From Gnetum montanum (lineage: Eukaryota; Streptophyta; Gnetopsida; Gnetales; Gnetaceae), in contig MNCI01036767.1 in the NCBI GenBank assembly GCA_015680685.1, positions 52,014 to 116,013 on the forward strand: 64,000 bases of DNA, read 5' to 3'. The notes beneath the pieces were generated by a model. The model was not told the origin of the DNA and did no database searches. It saw nothing but the letters and a program-made list of their open reading frames with translations. Positions 23,333-33,886 of the stretch are shown here, in pieces (position 1 is the first letter of the stretch; the number at the start of each line of letters is the position of its first letter). The translations under genes were made by a program, and so were the position numbers.

Positions 23333-23656
23333 GATTTACACATTCTTACACTATGCAGCGTAAGAAAATATAGCCCCAGCGTAATCAACTGAAAAAACCT
23401 CATTTAAGACCCGAATTTTGATTTTCTGGAGGCTGAAAACTACTAACGCTAAGAATTTTCTGAAAGTTGCTGATGTTGAGAACTTTATGCCATTTTTTAA
23501 AATTTTTTCTGAAATTTTTTGGAAGTCAATGTATAGTGTTCACGCGATGAATAGTGTTCATGCTGTGAATAGTGATTACGCTGTGAATAGTATTCACGTG
23601 ATGAATAGTGATTTATGCTGTGAATAGTGTTCATGCGATGAATAGTGATTTATGCA

Positions 23657-23680
23657 TTCTTACGCTATGCAGCGTAAGAA
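23657..23680. other. Perfect 10-bp-stem hairpin in D LTR
   Basis: TTCTTACGCT, loop ATGC, AGCGTAAGAA. Versions with one or two changes are at about 23343, 34899 and 35177, always just after an 18-bp repeat block. It lies within U3. Confidence 0.85.
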
Positions 23681-23973
23681 AATGTAGCCCCAGCTTAATC
23701 AACTTAAAACACCTTATTTAAGGCCCGAATTTTGATTTTCTGGAGGCTGGAAACTGCTGAGGACCTTGGTGAAGGTCATGGGGGGTCCTTGTGCTTGATT
23801 TTAGCCTGTTTTGACTCAGTTTCAGGGCCCCAAAAGTTGGTGATGCTGATCCTTACATGTTGTGATTTGTGGGCCCTAGGGAAACCTTGCTTGCTCCATG
23901 GTGGATTACTTGAAGCCGTTTTAGAGGCTCTGAAGTTGTCTGGAAGTGTTGCTAAAATTTTTGTGGTGTTTCA

Positions 23974-23989
23974 TTAGCCCCTCTTTGTT
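23974..23989 (-). promoter_or_regulatory. Polypurine tract of element D
   Basis: Minus strand AACAAAGAGGGGCTAA, one change from element A, directly before TGAAACACC. Confidence 0.85.
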
Positions 23990-25473
23990 GACACCTAGAG
24001 GAATCCACTTGAGAGGCGTCAACAAAGAAGTGCAAAACACCATGAACAACAAAGCATCAAACATTAACCGTCAGCCCTTGGCCGGATGCCATCACACCGT
24101 TTTTAAAAGTACATGGGATTGAGGGGATGTGATTCAAGATGCAGGGGATTGTAACTAGAGGAAGTCGAGAGTTGATCAAGGGTTATGATTGCTATCAAGA
24201 TTGTGGGAGAGGAGTGCTCTTATATGAATGAGCTATATTTTGGTCCTTGTCCAGAGCCAATGTTCAGCAGACTTGGAGCCAAGACATAGGAAGTGCGTTC
24301 TTTGGAGAAACATGACTCTTATAGAGTGTTTACGAGGCCTGTTGTAAACAGCCAAAGCCACGTGGTGATGTGCAACATGGTCTCTTTGAGACACAAGTGT
24401 GACTATTTTTCAAGACAATTTCCTTCTTACCTAGGGCTTGTATGAGAATGGCCAATAGTCTTTTATTTATGATGTCACCAGGGTCATGAAGATCTTTTTT
24501 GTGCATTTTGCTCTTTGACCTTTTTTGCTTTTTCTTTTTTGTTTATTCTTGTCATTTTTTTCCTTTCTTTATCTTTCTTTTTCATCATTTTTTTCTGTCT
24601 TTTTGAAAGAGCTTGCTTTTTGTGTCGTACTCGTGTTTGAGCACTTGAATTTTGCATCATGTACTATGTATTGTGTTTTACTTCGCAACTGCTTAGAGAG
24701 CTACAGTATGCAACAGTGTATCAAGAGTTTTGAGGTGAGTAGAATGTATCAAGGGGATATAATTCGATAGGATAAGGGAGCATGATGGGGAATAGGGAAT
24801 GTATGAGGAGTCAAGACTGTACTTATGAATGGATTGATTAACCCAGTTGCGTGCGTCAAGAAGAATGTGATACCTTGTCGTCATGATGAAGTGCATCTAT
24901 GCACGAACGCCTCAGAAGTGTCATCCTACAAACACAACTCCAAGAAGACAAGAAAACCATAAATGAAACAATTAGCTAATCACTTTAGACAAGGAGATGG
25001 AGTCACCACGTGCAATTTTTAAAGTAGACAGAATCATGAACAGCATGAGATGAATCATGCAACAAGTCTTTGTGGAACAGGAACAACCAACTACAACAAC
25101 AGATCTTTTCAAGTTTTTCCTGGTCGTTGATGATGTCACTAGTTTATAGTCTTAGTGGACTCTGGATGCTAGTTTCATGTCATGGTAGATAGATGTAGCA
25201 GTTTAGTGTCATACTGGACAGAACTCGGTGGTATCAGTTTTAAGTCATGATCCAAGACTATTCTGTGATATTAGTTTTAAGTCATGATTTAGGACTATTT
25301 TGTGGTATCAGTTTTAAGTCATGATCCAGGACTATTCTGTGGTATCAGTTTAAAGTCATGATGGCAGGACTACTCTGTGGTATTAGTTTAAAGTCATGAT
25401 GCCAGGACTACTCTACGATATCAGTTTAAAGTCATGATGCCAGGACTATGACGTACCTCAAGTTTGTCAGACA
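23990..25473 (-). other. Element D 3' UTR
   Basis: No coding frame. It contains a purine-rich stretch on the minus strand (24500-24620, T-rich on plus), the block shared with A that ends GTGTTTGTAGGATGACAC (about 24920-24940), and the 37-38-bp repeats next to pol. The small frames here (24525-24770 and 24693-24896) have no recognisable content. Confidence 0.6.
25231..25446 (-). repeat. 37-38-bp tandem repeat in D 3' UTR, about 6 copies
   Basis: Minus-strand unit CATGACTTTAAACTGATACC plus an AGTCCTGG-type spacer. Six clear copies run from 25446 to 25231, with degenerate ones to about 25150. Homologous to 2557-2704 in A. Confidence 0.9.
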
Positions 25474-28400
25474 TAGTACCTTTTCAAGTACAAATGGTTT
25501 GTAGGATTGGTGAACTCATTTCTGTTCATGTCAGTAATCTTAAATGCTCCATTGTTGTATGCCTTGGTGACTAAATGAGGTCCTTCCCAGTTGGCTGAGG
25601 ATTTATTTGGATGTTCTCGAGCGGCCTTAAGGACTAGATCTCCTTCTTTGATCAGGCATTTATGGAGATCGTGCTTGTGCCTTTGTCTCTACTATTTTTG
25701 GTACCATTCAATTTGATCAAGAGTTTGTACACGTTCCTCCTCTACCCAGTCGAGGTCAGCAATGCGCAATTCATTGTTTTGACTTTCATCAAGGAGATCG
25801 GAGAGAGTTATCCGCAATGAGGGAACTTGCAATTCTAAAGGTAAAACAGCTTCAGATCCATATACAAGACTATATGGAGTTTTACCTGTGGAGGTTTGAT
25901 GTGTCGTTCTGTAAGCCCACAATGCGTAGACTAATTGCTCATGCCATCATTTCTTGCTTTGATTCATCATCTTTTTGAGCACTATGATGATAGTTTTGTT
26001 TGTAGCCTCTACTTGACCATTGCTCTATGGGTAGTAAGGTGATGAAAATGCATGTTTAATGCCTAGACTTTCACAAAAGCTTTTGGTATCTACACTGCTG
26101 AATTATGGCCCATTGTCGATAACGATGGTCATTGGAATACCAAAACGAGTTACAATATTTTCCATTATAAAGATGAAAATGTGTTTTGACGTGGTCTTCC
26201 TAAGAGGAATAGCTTCCACCCACTTTGTGAAATATTTAGTTGTAGTGATAATGAAGCTATGGCCTGCTGAGGATGATGGCGTTATTGGTCTAATTAAGTC
26301 TAAACCCCATTTTTGGAATGACCATGTGATTTGTGCGGTATGCAGCGTGTTAGGTGGCACATGTATCAGATTACCATGTTTTTGGCAGATGTCACATGTT
26401 CTAACCTTGGAGATGCAATCGTATTCCATGTGTGGCCAGTAACAGCCTAAGCACCTAATCTTTGTTGCCATTGCTTTAGGTGCTATGTGCCCTCCACAAA
26501 GTCCTTTGTGGATCTATTCTACAATCGTTTGACCATCAGTGCTACTAACGCATATTAGTAGAATACCTTCATATGATTTACAACATAAGGTATTACCTAT
26601 TAATGTGTATTGGCAGGAACATTTTCGTACGGCGTCCTTTTGAGCATTTGTCAAGTGTTGTGGAGGTTCACCTCTTAGAAGGTACTCTTTTACGTCATCA
26701 TACCATTCTATTGCGTGTGTTGTACTAACAGATGCTATAGGTAATTCATTTAGAGTGTTAATTATAGGTTCGACACAACTGGTTATAGAACTAGGCAATG
26801 CATGTAACATTTCAGGTGTCATGTTTAAGGCTAGTGTGGCAAGTGCATCAGCGATGGTATTCTTGCTTCTAGGGATGTGTTGTATATCCACTTCTACTAG
26901 TTGTCTCACTAGATGTTTAGTCAGATCACAATATGGTTGCAAATGGAGAGCTTTGCATGTGTAGAATTCCGTGACTTGATTAATAACCAATTGCAAATCA
27001 CCTTGAACTACAAGGAGTGAGATTCCCGAAGTTAACGCTACTTGAAGTCCTCTAAGAAGACCTTCATATTCTGCTACGTTATTGGTGCAAGGAAAGTTTA
27101 AGTGGTAGGCAGAAGGTTGGATTTCTCCAAAGGGGTATGTTAAAATAGTTATGGCGCTTCCTTCTTGAGAGGTTGAGGCTCCATCAAAGTAGAGGATTGC
27201 CTCATAATCATTAGGTACAGTGTCTATACTGTTAACATTTTCATCTGGAAATTCAGGGTTTATCATTGCTTGATCGTGTGTGGGTGAGACGGTTAGTTGT
27301 GTGGCTATTGCTTGACCTTTTGTGGAAGATTGAATGACATAGTGTAAATCAAACTCTGCAATCATGGCTTTCCACCTAGCTAACCTACTTGACTCATAGA
27401 TGTTATTAGTGATGGCATGAAGAACATTATCCTTGCAAATGATGTAAACTTAATTACGGAAGAGATAATGTCGCCATTTCTTCAAAGAGAAGACAAGGGC
27501 GAGGCATGATTTTTCTACGTTGTTGTATCATTGTTCATGGGCTATTAAAGCATGGATTAGATAGTATACAGGGATTTCAACCCCATCTTGATGTTTTTGA
27601 CAAAGCATGGATGTGATGGAAGAACCAGAAGTTGCAAGAGAGATGTAGAAAGGGTTGTCGCTTTATGGAGGATAAACAATTGGTAGCTGGGCCAGCTCTT
27701 GTTTTATGTTCTCAAATGCTTCTTGGCATTGTTGAGTCCATTGGAAATGTACATTCTTTCGTAATAGATGTTGCATGGGACTCAACTTATCCGTTAGCCT
27801 TTCGATAAAGCGTCTAATGAATTGCATCCTACCTTGGAGGCCATGTAGTTTAGTAAGGTTTCTTGGTGGTTGCATATTGGTTATCGCTTTAACCTTATCG
27901 GGGTCTACCTATATCCTTGTTTCGGAAACTAGGAAACCAAGCATTTTGCCCGTTTTAACACCGAACACACACTTTTTTGGATTGAGCCTAAGGTCATATT
28001 TGAGACAATGTTTAAGCACTAAGTCTAGATCTTTTGCATGTTGTTCAATTGTTTTAGACTTGACTACTATATCATCAACATAATCATTGAGCAAATTGAG
28101 CATGTAATCACTAAATATGTATGTCATTGCTCGTTGATATGTAGCACCTGCATTTTTAAGGCCAAATGACATCATCGTATAACAAAATGTTCCCCAAGGT
28201 GTCATAAAAGTTGTTATTAGTTGATGCTCTAGATTAATTCTTATCTGATTGTAGCCTAAAAATTCATCCATAAAGGATAACAGTGCATGTCCAGCTATTG
28301 TGTGAATAAGTTGATCAATGTTGGGCAGGGGAAAGTCATCTTTTATAGTGCTATGTTGAGGTCACGGAAGTCAATGCATATGCATATACTACCATTCTTC

Positions 28401-28960
28401 TTGGGGACTACAATAATGTTTGATACCCAATCAGAATAGTTGATGGCTTGGATGAAACCGGCTTGATAGAGCTTTGTGATATCAGCGCGGACTGCTAATG
28501 CCACTTCGGGTCTAACCTTTTTTTCTTTTTGCTTTACTGGTTTAATTTTTTCATCAAGAATAATGTTATGTTGGATGATCTGGGGGTCTAGTCCTGGCAT
28601 GTCTGTATATGACCATGCAAACATTTTTATGTTATCTTTTAAAACCTAAGTGATGTCACCTACGAGTTGTGGATCTAGTAAGGCACTTAATTTCAAGGTC
28701 CTAGCTTCGTCATTGATTGTGGTAATGGGAATTTCAACCAAAGGATCTTCAGTGATATTGTTAGCTTCTAGATCTACAGTTTTAGCTACGTTTTTAGGCC
28801 AATCTGACATTTCTTGAGTGGAGGCTATCAAATTAGTATATGTGGATGGATTTAGATCCAAAGATTTTGGGCGGATCACTCTTTCTACATATCCGTATGG
28901 TTTGTTAAGAGACAATATTGAGAGGATGTTGTTGGTGGCCATGATTCTCACTCCTGCCAA
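25474..28960 (-). pseudogene. pol: Element D pol: RT, RNase H, aRNase H, integrase
   Basis: RT begins in one frame (28960-28343: YQAGFIQAINYSDWVSN, VVPKKNG, DFRDLN). It shifts by one base near 28340 and continues in a single frame to about 25690 with scattered stops. Landmarks: SFGLKNAGATYQRAM; catalytic YVDD at 28082-28071; RNase H about 27880-27370; second RNase H about 27185-26826 with FDGAST, AEYEGL, QGDLQLVINQ and IADALATLA; integrase zinc finger GGH with CDICQKH (26512-26380); DDE core WGLDLIRP, VIDNGP and QVEATNK; C-terminal GDLVLKA and NWEGPHLVTKAYNNGAF. Many stops replace Gln codons (for example within DNGPQF and the YYPQSNG-type motif). The domains and acidic residues are otherwise well preserved. 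A is the nearest relative. Confidence 0.93.
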
Positions 28961-29559
28961 TTAAAACAAGAGCAAAATAAGAGACACTCCCTCAGTAGGA
29001 GAGTTACAAAGTGTAAACGAACATAGGATAACTAAGCTGGTGGGATGTATAAAGACTGATGTAATGGCCTGAATTTGATTATGGTAAAATGGTTGCACTA
29101 TTTCATCATCTTGATGTTTTATGTAAATATTTTTGTTGTTTTTCATGTTTTTCTTTATTTTCCAGAGTATATGTGTACCACTAAATGTAACATAAATTTC
29201 TAAAGTATAAAGCAAGATGTAAGGTAAATACTTGGAAAAGAAAGCAACGACCGTGCAAGAATCTAAATCATAACTTGTAACCTGTAAGTGAAAATTCAAT
29301 GTAAGATGACGAGAGTTTGTAAATCTGTAACTTTTTGGCTTTATTTTAAAGCCATTTTGGGCTTGGTACATCAGTTTAAAGTCTAGATGGACTACTGCAT
29401 CTATTGTTAAAGAAAGGATTACCAGTTTTATGCCATGGTGGGCCAAAAGTAGTAATGTTTTCAAGAATTTTTAAATGGAACCAGTCATTTCTGACCATGG
29501 CTAGTTTAATGTCATTACAGACGTTTGTTGGCAGTTTTAATGTCATACTGGAAGTGTCG
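28961..29559 (-). other. Element D spacer between protease and RT
   Basis: About 600 bases between the repeat array and RT, with no conserved domain. The gag-pro frame continues to 29376. An overlapping minus frame of 167 codons (29464-28961) has no recognisable domain. The frame change to RT happens here. Confidence 0.5.
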
Positions 29560-29802
29560 TAGTTTAACATCATTTCAGACAATTTGTAGTTTAACGTCAT
29601 TTCGGACAATTCGTAGTTTAACTTCATTTCAGATAGTTTGTAGTTTAACATCATTTCAGACAGTTCATAGTTTAACTTCATTTCAGAAAGTTCGTAGTTT
29701 AACATCATTTTAGACAGTTCGTACTTGAACATCATTTCGAACAGTTTGTAGTTTAACATCATTTTGGACAATTCATAGTTTAATGTCATTTTGGATAGTT
29801 TG
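29560..29802 (-). repeat. Nine exact-length 27-bp repeats (9-residue units)
   Basis: Nine head-to-tail units of exactly 27 bp (plus strand TAGTTTAACATCATTTCAGA plus seven bases). On the minus strand, in the same frame as gag-pro, they would encode a nine-residue unit like MMLNYELSE. The core AGTTTAA-x-TCAT also occurs in the 3' UTR repeat, which may indicate a common origin. Confidence 0.9.
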
Positions 29803-29813
29803 TCTCATTTGTT

Positions 29814-30818
29814 CTAGCTATTGAGTTGCCTCTTAATCTTTTGTAACTTAATGTGTGGGGCTAGGTGTATGGGTATGATTTTATATTCACCTTCCCCTTC
29901 ATTGGTGATATCAAAGGGTAGTTTTGACCAAGAAACATTAGTAGGAATGGTTCCTATGTCTGTGTCTTCTTGTGTTTCTTCAGTGCTAGTTGAATTGTGA
30001 GTCAACGTTGAGTTCACGTTCTGATGTATGTTCATGGTTTCTTGTTTAGGCTTAACGAACTCAATTTCTGACCCTTGACCTACCTCAAGTTATGAGGAAG
30101 TGATCGATGTTGTTGTATCCCCATGTATGATGATCTCACCTCCCTCGTAAGGTAGGTGGATCTCCTGATGGATTGGTGAAGATACAACTTTAAGTTGAGC
30201 TAGCCAAGGACGTCCTAGAATCAGATTAAACCCTGGCATTTCATCAACCACTATGAATTTAGCTGATGTAGGGAATTGGTCTTCGGCTATGAAATCTAAG
30301 GTAACCATGCCTTTCACTCCCACACGGGAACCACTGAAAGATCTTAGGAAAGAGGTTGTTGTGGGTTGTACTTGTTCAGTGAGTCCCAATTTTTCAATGA
30401 TGGAAAAAGGTATTACATTTGTTACTGCACCATCATCGACATGCACCCTACGTATTTTGAAATGATCAACCTGTATTGTTATGAACATAGGGGCCGTGGT
30501 GATTTCCCCTATTTTCTCATCTAGCTTAATGTCGTTAACGCGAAACTCTAAGGATGTGGTCTTCGATTCCTGAAGTTGTGGAGATAATACTGCATAAATG
30601 GATGGTTTTTCTATAGGAAGATCCTCACTAACAGAAATTGAAGTTAGCATCCGTACGAGAGCTGCTCGATGTACTGGTGAAGTCATCACTAAGTCATACA
30701 AACTTAAAGAAGTATTCTTTTGTTTTAAGGCTTGTGTGACTTGGGTCAACGCATTTGCTAGGTCTTTTTCATTTGGGACATTCTTATCCGTAGAGATTTG
30801 GTCCATTTGACCTAGCAT
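29814..30818 (-). pseudogene. pro: Element D aspartic protease region
   Basis: In frame with gag. An α-helical lead (ALTQVTQALKQKN) is followed by the retropepsin-like core: IQVDHFKIRRVHVDDGAVTN at about residues 113-132, with VIPFSIIEKLGL, and the second hallmark FNLILGRPWLAQLK. The active-site triplet reads DDG where DTG, DSG or D-N-G is usual, so activity is doubtful; many Tat elements vary here. Stops fall near 30088 and 29814. The enzyme would cleave the element's own Gag-Pol polyprotein. Confidence 0.85.
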
Positions 30819-33500
30819 TCATATTTCTCGTGGAGGGGTTTTTACATTAGTAGCTGAGAATGTTGGGTTTGGGATATGACTTGTAACTTCATCTTGGTTT
30901 TGGTGACTTGTACTAGGCTCATTAACAGACGGACTCATGGGGACGGTGTTTAGCAGTGTAGGATTTGGCAATCCTAATTCGTGTCCATGATTTTCTCTCT
31001 CCATGCACTCTCTTATTAGCCTATCGACAAGACGTTCTCGAAAAGGTCATCAAGATGTGGAGGCGGGTTGTATGCCAAAGTGTTTTGGCACTTGGATCAC
31101 AAAGGGAATGGGTCAGTTTTCAGATGGTATGTTTGTTGTGGCAACTGAAGGAGGTATGCGGATGATGAATGGTCTTTGTGGTGCGGGAGACATGCGGATG
31201 ATAAAAGGGGCTTGAGTTGCTGTTGGGGTAGGTGTGTTCTCTGAAGGCCTCCGAATCACAAAATGTCTTTGCGGAACATCTTGTCTATTTTCCATATGGA
31301 TAGTATTAATCACATATGGGGCGTCGTTGGTTTTGGTATTGAGGGGATCCTTGTCGACCCACATGGATTGGTTTTGAGGCGTTATCGGGTTTGTCTCATC
31401 GAAGACTACTTCGCCCCCATCAATCATGCATTGCATGTCTTGTTTCAACGTAAAGCAGTAATCAGTTCCATGGCTGGGTCGTTGGTGATACTCGCAAAAT
31501 CTATCCAACCTAAAGCCTTTTAGAATGAGAGGTTCATTGGCTATTTCTAAGGCTGGATTTTTGGCTAATTCGCAAAAGCAATCATGTATTTGCGAGGTCG
31601 CAAGAGACATTTGTTTGTGTTGAATTAGCCCAGCCTTTAGAAGTTGATCAAGTAGTTGTGAAGGCTTCATGGGCAATGGTGTGTATTGAGCTGGGTCTTT
31701 CCTTTCGAAGGTACAGGCATGACCTGTGTTGTTGTTTCTATTTGAGGAATTATCAGGTGTATGAGTAGGTGTGGTTCTTTCATAGTTTTTTGGGATGGCA
31801 AGTTGTTTTCCCTTAGTCACTGCTGCTACCATTGTTTTGGATTTATCTTTCCTCATGTGTTGGCTCCTAAAGGTTGAGTAGGCTGGGTCATTACTTGTTT
31901 ATGCCACTTCTTCTATGTATTTGATTTGCACGAATGCTTGGCTCAATGTGTAGGCTTTCAGGTAATAAAGTTTTGACTTAATAAAGTCATTCACGGCCGA
32001 CTTAAGGATGGTGAGTAAATATGTTTCGAGGATAGGTTTGTGAAGTTCGTTTAAGGCTGCACTCCACCTTTGGATAAATTTCTACACTGGCTCTAATGGT
32101 GCTTGTTTAACTTGAATCAAGCTATCTAACATGGCTTTAGGTTTTAGATTGTACTTGAAATGGGTGACAAACTGATGCAACAAATTTTATAAAGAAGATA
32201 TGGAGCTATGGGGTAAAGATTGGTACCAGTCTAAGGCTTTTCCAATTAAGGACATTGCAAACACTCGCAAAATTACATGGGACCATGCTTGAAGTAAAAG
32301 ACTTTTGGTTCTAAATGTTACTAGGTGGGCATTTGGGTCTCCCTCTCCATTGTACTTGGTCAACTGAGGTAACAAGACTCCTTTTGGCAAGGTTAAGGGT
32401 GGAACTAAGGGGTCAATTGGGTCATCTTGATAGAAATCTAGTACCTTGACTTCCTCATTGTTGAAAGTTTTAAGGTGTTTTAATTCTTCTGCCAATGAAT
32501 GCATCATTTTTTATGTGTCTGCCCATTATTGGGCGGTAGGCAAATCAGTGGATTGAGTGGGTTGTGGATGATAATGATTTAATTGTTCAATTGTTTGTGG
32601 AAAGAAAGGTTGTTGGGCTAACATTTGTTATGGTGAGATGGTATTTGGGATTGAGACTACTAGTGGAACCCATTGCCTAGCCACAGGTTGTGAGGTAACA
32701 CCCTGAACGTGTTGGGTTGGAGTAATCAATGATGCTCCATGGATTTGTACCTAAGGTATGTAATGGGTGGATGTGGAAGCTAGTATGANATAGGGACTTT
32801 GCCTTGTAGCCTGAGGGATTGGCGTGTAGGGCCTTGAGGATTTATGTGTTCANGGAAGGAGTTGTTGGGACTATACATGTGGAGGAATGATGGAAGTAGA
32901 TGCATCAGAGTGAATATTATGGGGTACAGAGAAGATAGGAATGGAATGGGGAACAGGTGCTCGAGTGTTTGCAGATGAATAAGGAAACATAGTTTCTTCT
33001 AGGAAAGGATGGAATAATGTGTTTGTATGGGCATGGGGGCTAACGGTATGGTATGATTCTCCATGTTCAGATTGGGCTGCAAAGTCATCTTCTTCATCTT
33101 GAGGCTTTATGGGAGGTAGTTGTAAGGCTTGACTTCTAGCCATAAGAAGCTGGGATATGAGTTTATGATGGTTTTCACACAGTGGGATTATGTCAAATGA
33201 TGAAGGGATAAACTCACGTCCTCCTTTGTGGATAAATTCATATTCTCACTTAGCTTCCCTCTCTACACAATCAATGGGTAGGTTGGCTTGGATTTTGACA
33301 CAGATAAAGTTATACTGTTCAGGTGTAAGAGTCACGTGAATAGGGACTTTGCCTTGTAGCCTAAGGGATTGGCGTGTAGGGCCTTGAGGATTTATGTGTT
33401 CAATAATGGTTATGGATTCTGTAGCAGTCACAGGGTTTGAAGCTTCGGCCCCAAAGTCAGCAATCGGCAGTGTTACTGGTTTGACTTGGGAGGATTCCAT
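30819..33500 (-). pseudogene. gag: Element D gag
   Basis: Starts at ATG 33500 (MESSQVKPVTL). All fragments down to protease share one reading frame, broken by stops (for example 33246-33248 and 32871-32873). N-terminal Pro/Ser-rich region (33143-32871). Capsid-like gag core at 32507-32187: LPKGVLLPQLTKYNGEGDP, HLVTFRTKS, GKALDWYQSLP, matching the plant retrotransposon gag domain. A nucleocapsid-like FCEYHQRPSHGTDYC at about 31500, with Cys/His spacing typical of Tat/Ogre Gag. Repeated (F/P)FIIR-type motifs (about 31240-31130). Two Ns at 32789 and 32853 enclose a stray copy of 33338-33401. Gag would form the cytoplasmic virus-like particle. Confidence 0.88.
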
Positions 33501-33863
33501 GATAAACGTGACTAGACTAGGCTAGATGAATGGGGTTGGTTTGCAAGTAGTTGTAGTGTGACTGTGACAGAAGCACTACATGACCAAACTAATCAAACTA
33601 GACCAACAGGAAGCGCATGAATACTGGAAATTTTTCTAAGTGTCTAGCATGTGAACATTGAAAATTTATCTAGGTGCTAATTACAATAAATTCGGCTTTG
33701 AAACAGATTCGTTTTGTGTGTTTTTGTTGAAAAAAAACTATAGCGGTACTGTAGCATCTGTGAAGCACTGTAGCAGCATGAGCATGTGGTTTCAGCACTT
33801 GATTTGGGCAGTGTTTGAATAGGTAACGTGATTAGCATTTCAATTAAACAGAAAACAAGTAAG
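33501..33863 (-). other. Element D 5' leader
   Basis: Untranslated leader between the primer site and the gag ATG. Nothing coding seen. Includes short AGCACTGTAGCAGCATGAGC-like repeats near 33750. Confidence 0.6.
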
Positions 33864-33881
33864 GCCCTCCTTCTAGCGCCA
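33864..33881 (-). promoter_or_regulatory. Primer-binding site of element D
   Basis: Minus strand TGGCGCTAGAAGGAGGGC, five bases after the LTR end. It begins TGG as required to pair with a tRNA CCA end. I cannot name the tRNA with confidence. Confidence 0.7.
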
Positions 33882-33886
33882 AAAAA

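Larger units (their letters stand above)
22396..23973 (-). repeat. 3' LTR of element D
   Basis: 1578 bp as given. Minus strand starts TGAAACACCACAAAAAT and ends GGTCAAAACA. TATA box CTATAAATATCC at about 22751-22762. U3 holds two blocks of an 18-bp repeat (23162-23332 and about 23525-23650), each followed by a hairpin. The N at 22714 stands where the 5' LTR has about 225 extra bases (34193-34417), so this copy is probably incomplete in the assembly. Conversely its U3 is about 185 bp longer than that of the 5' LTR. Confidence 0.9.

Noticed and set aside
23111-23392. Repetitive ORF with (M/V)NSVY units
   Set aside because: A product of the 18-bp U3 repeat of the D LTR, not a gene.
24500-24620. 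T-rich tract as a terminator or poly-T retroposon tail
   Set aside because: It is inside the D 3' UTR and reads as a purine-rich stretch of the element; no flanking duplication.
26059-26442. 127-codon plus-strand ORF
   Set aside because: Antisense shadow of the element D integrase core. The same applies to 1048-1422 and 1696-1956 in element A.
29560-29802. CRISPR-like regular repeats
   Set aside because: The 27-bp units are directly adjacent with no spacers, inside a plant retrotransposon.
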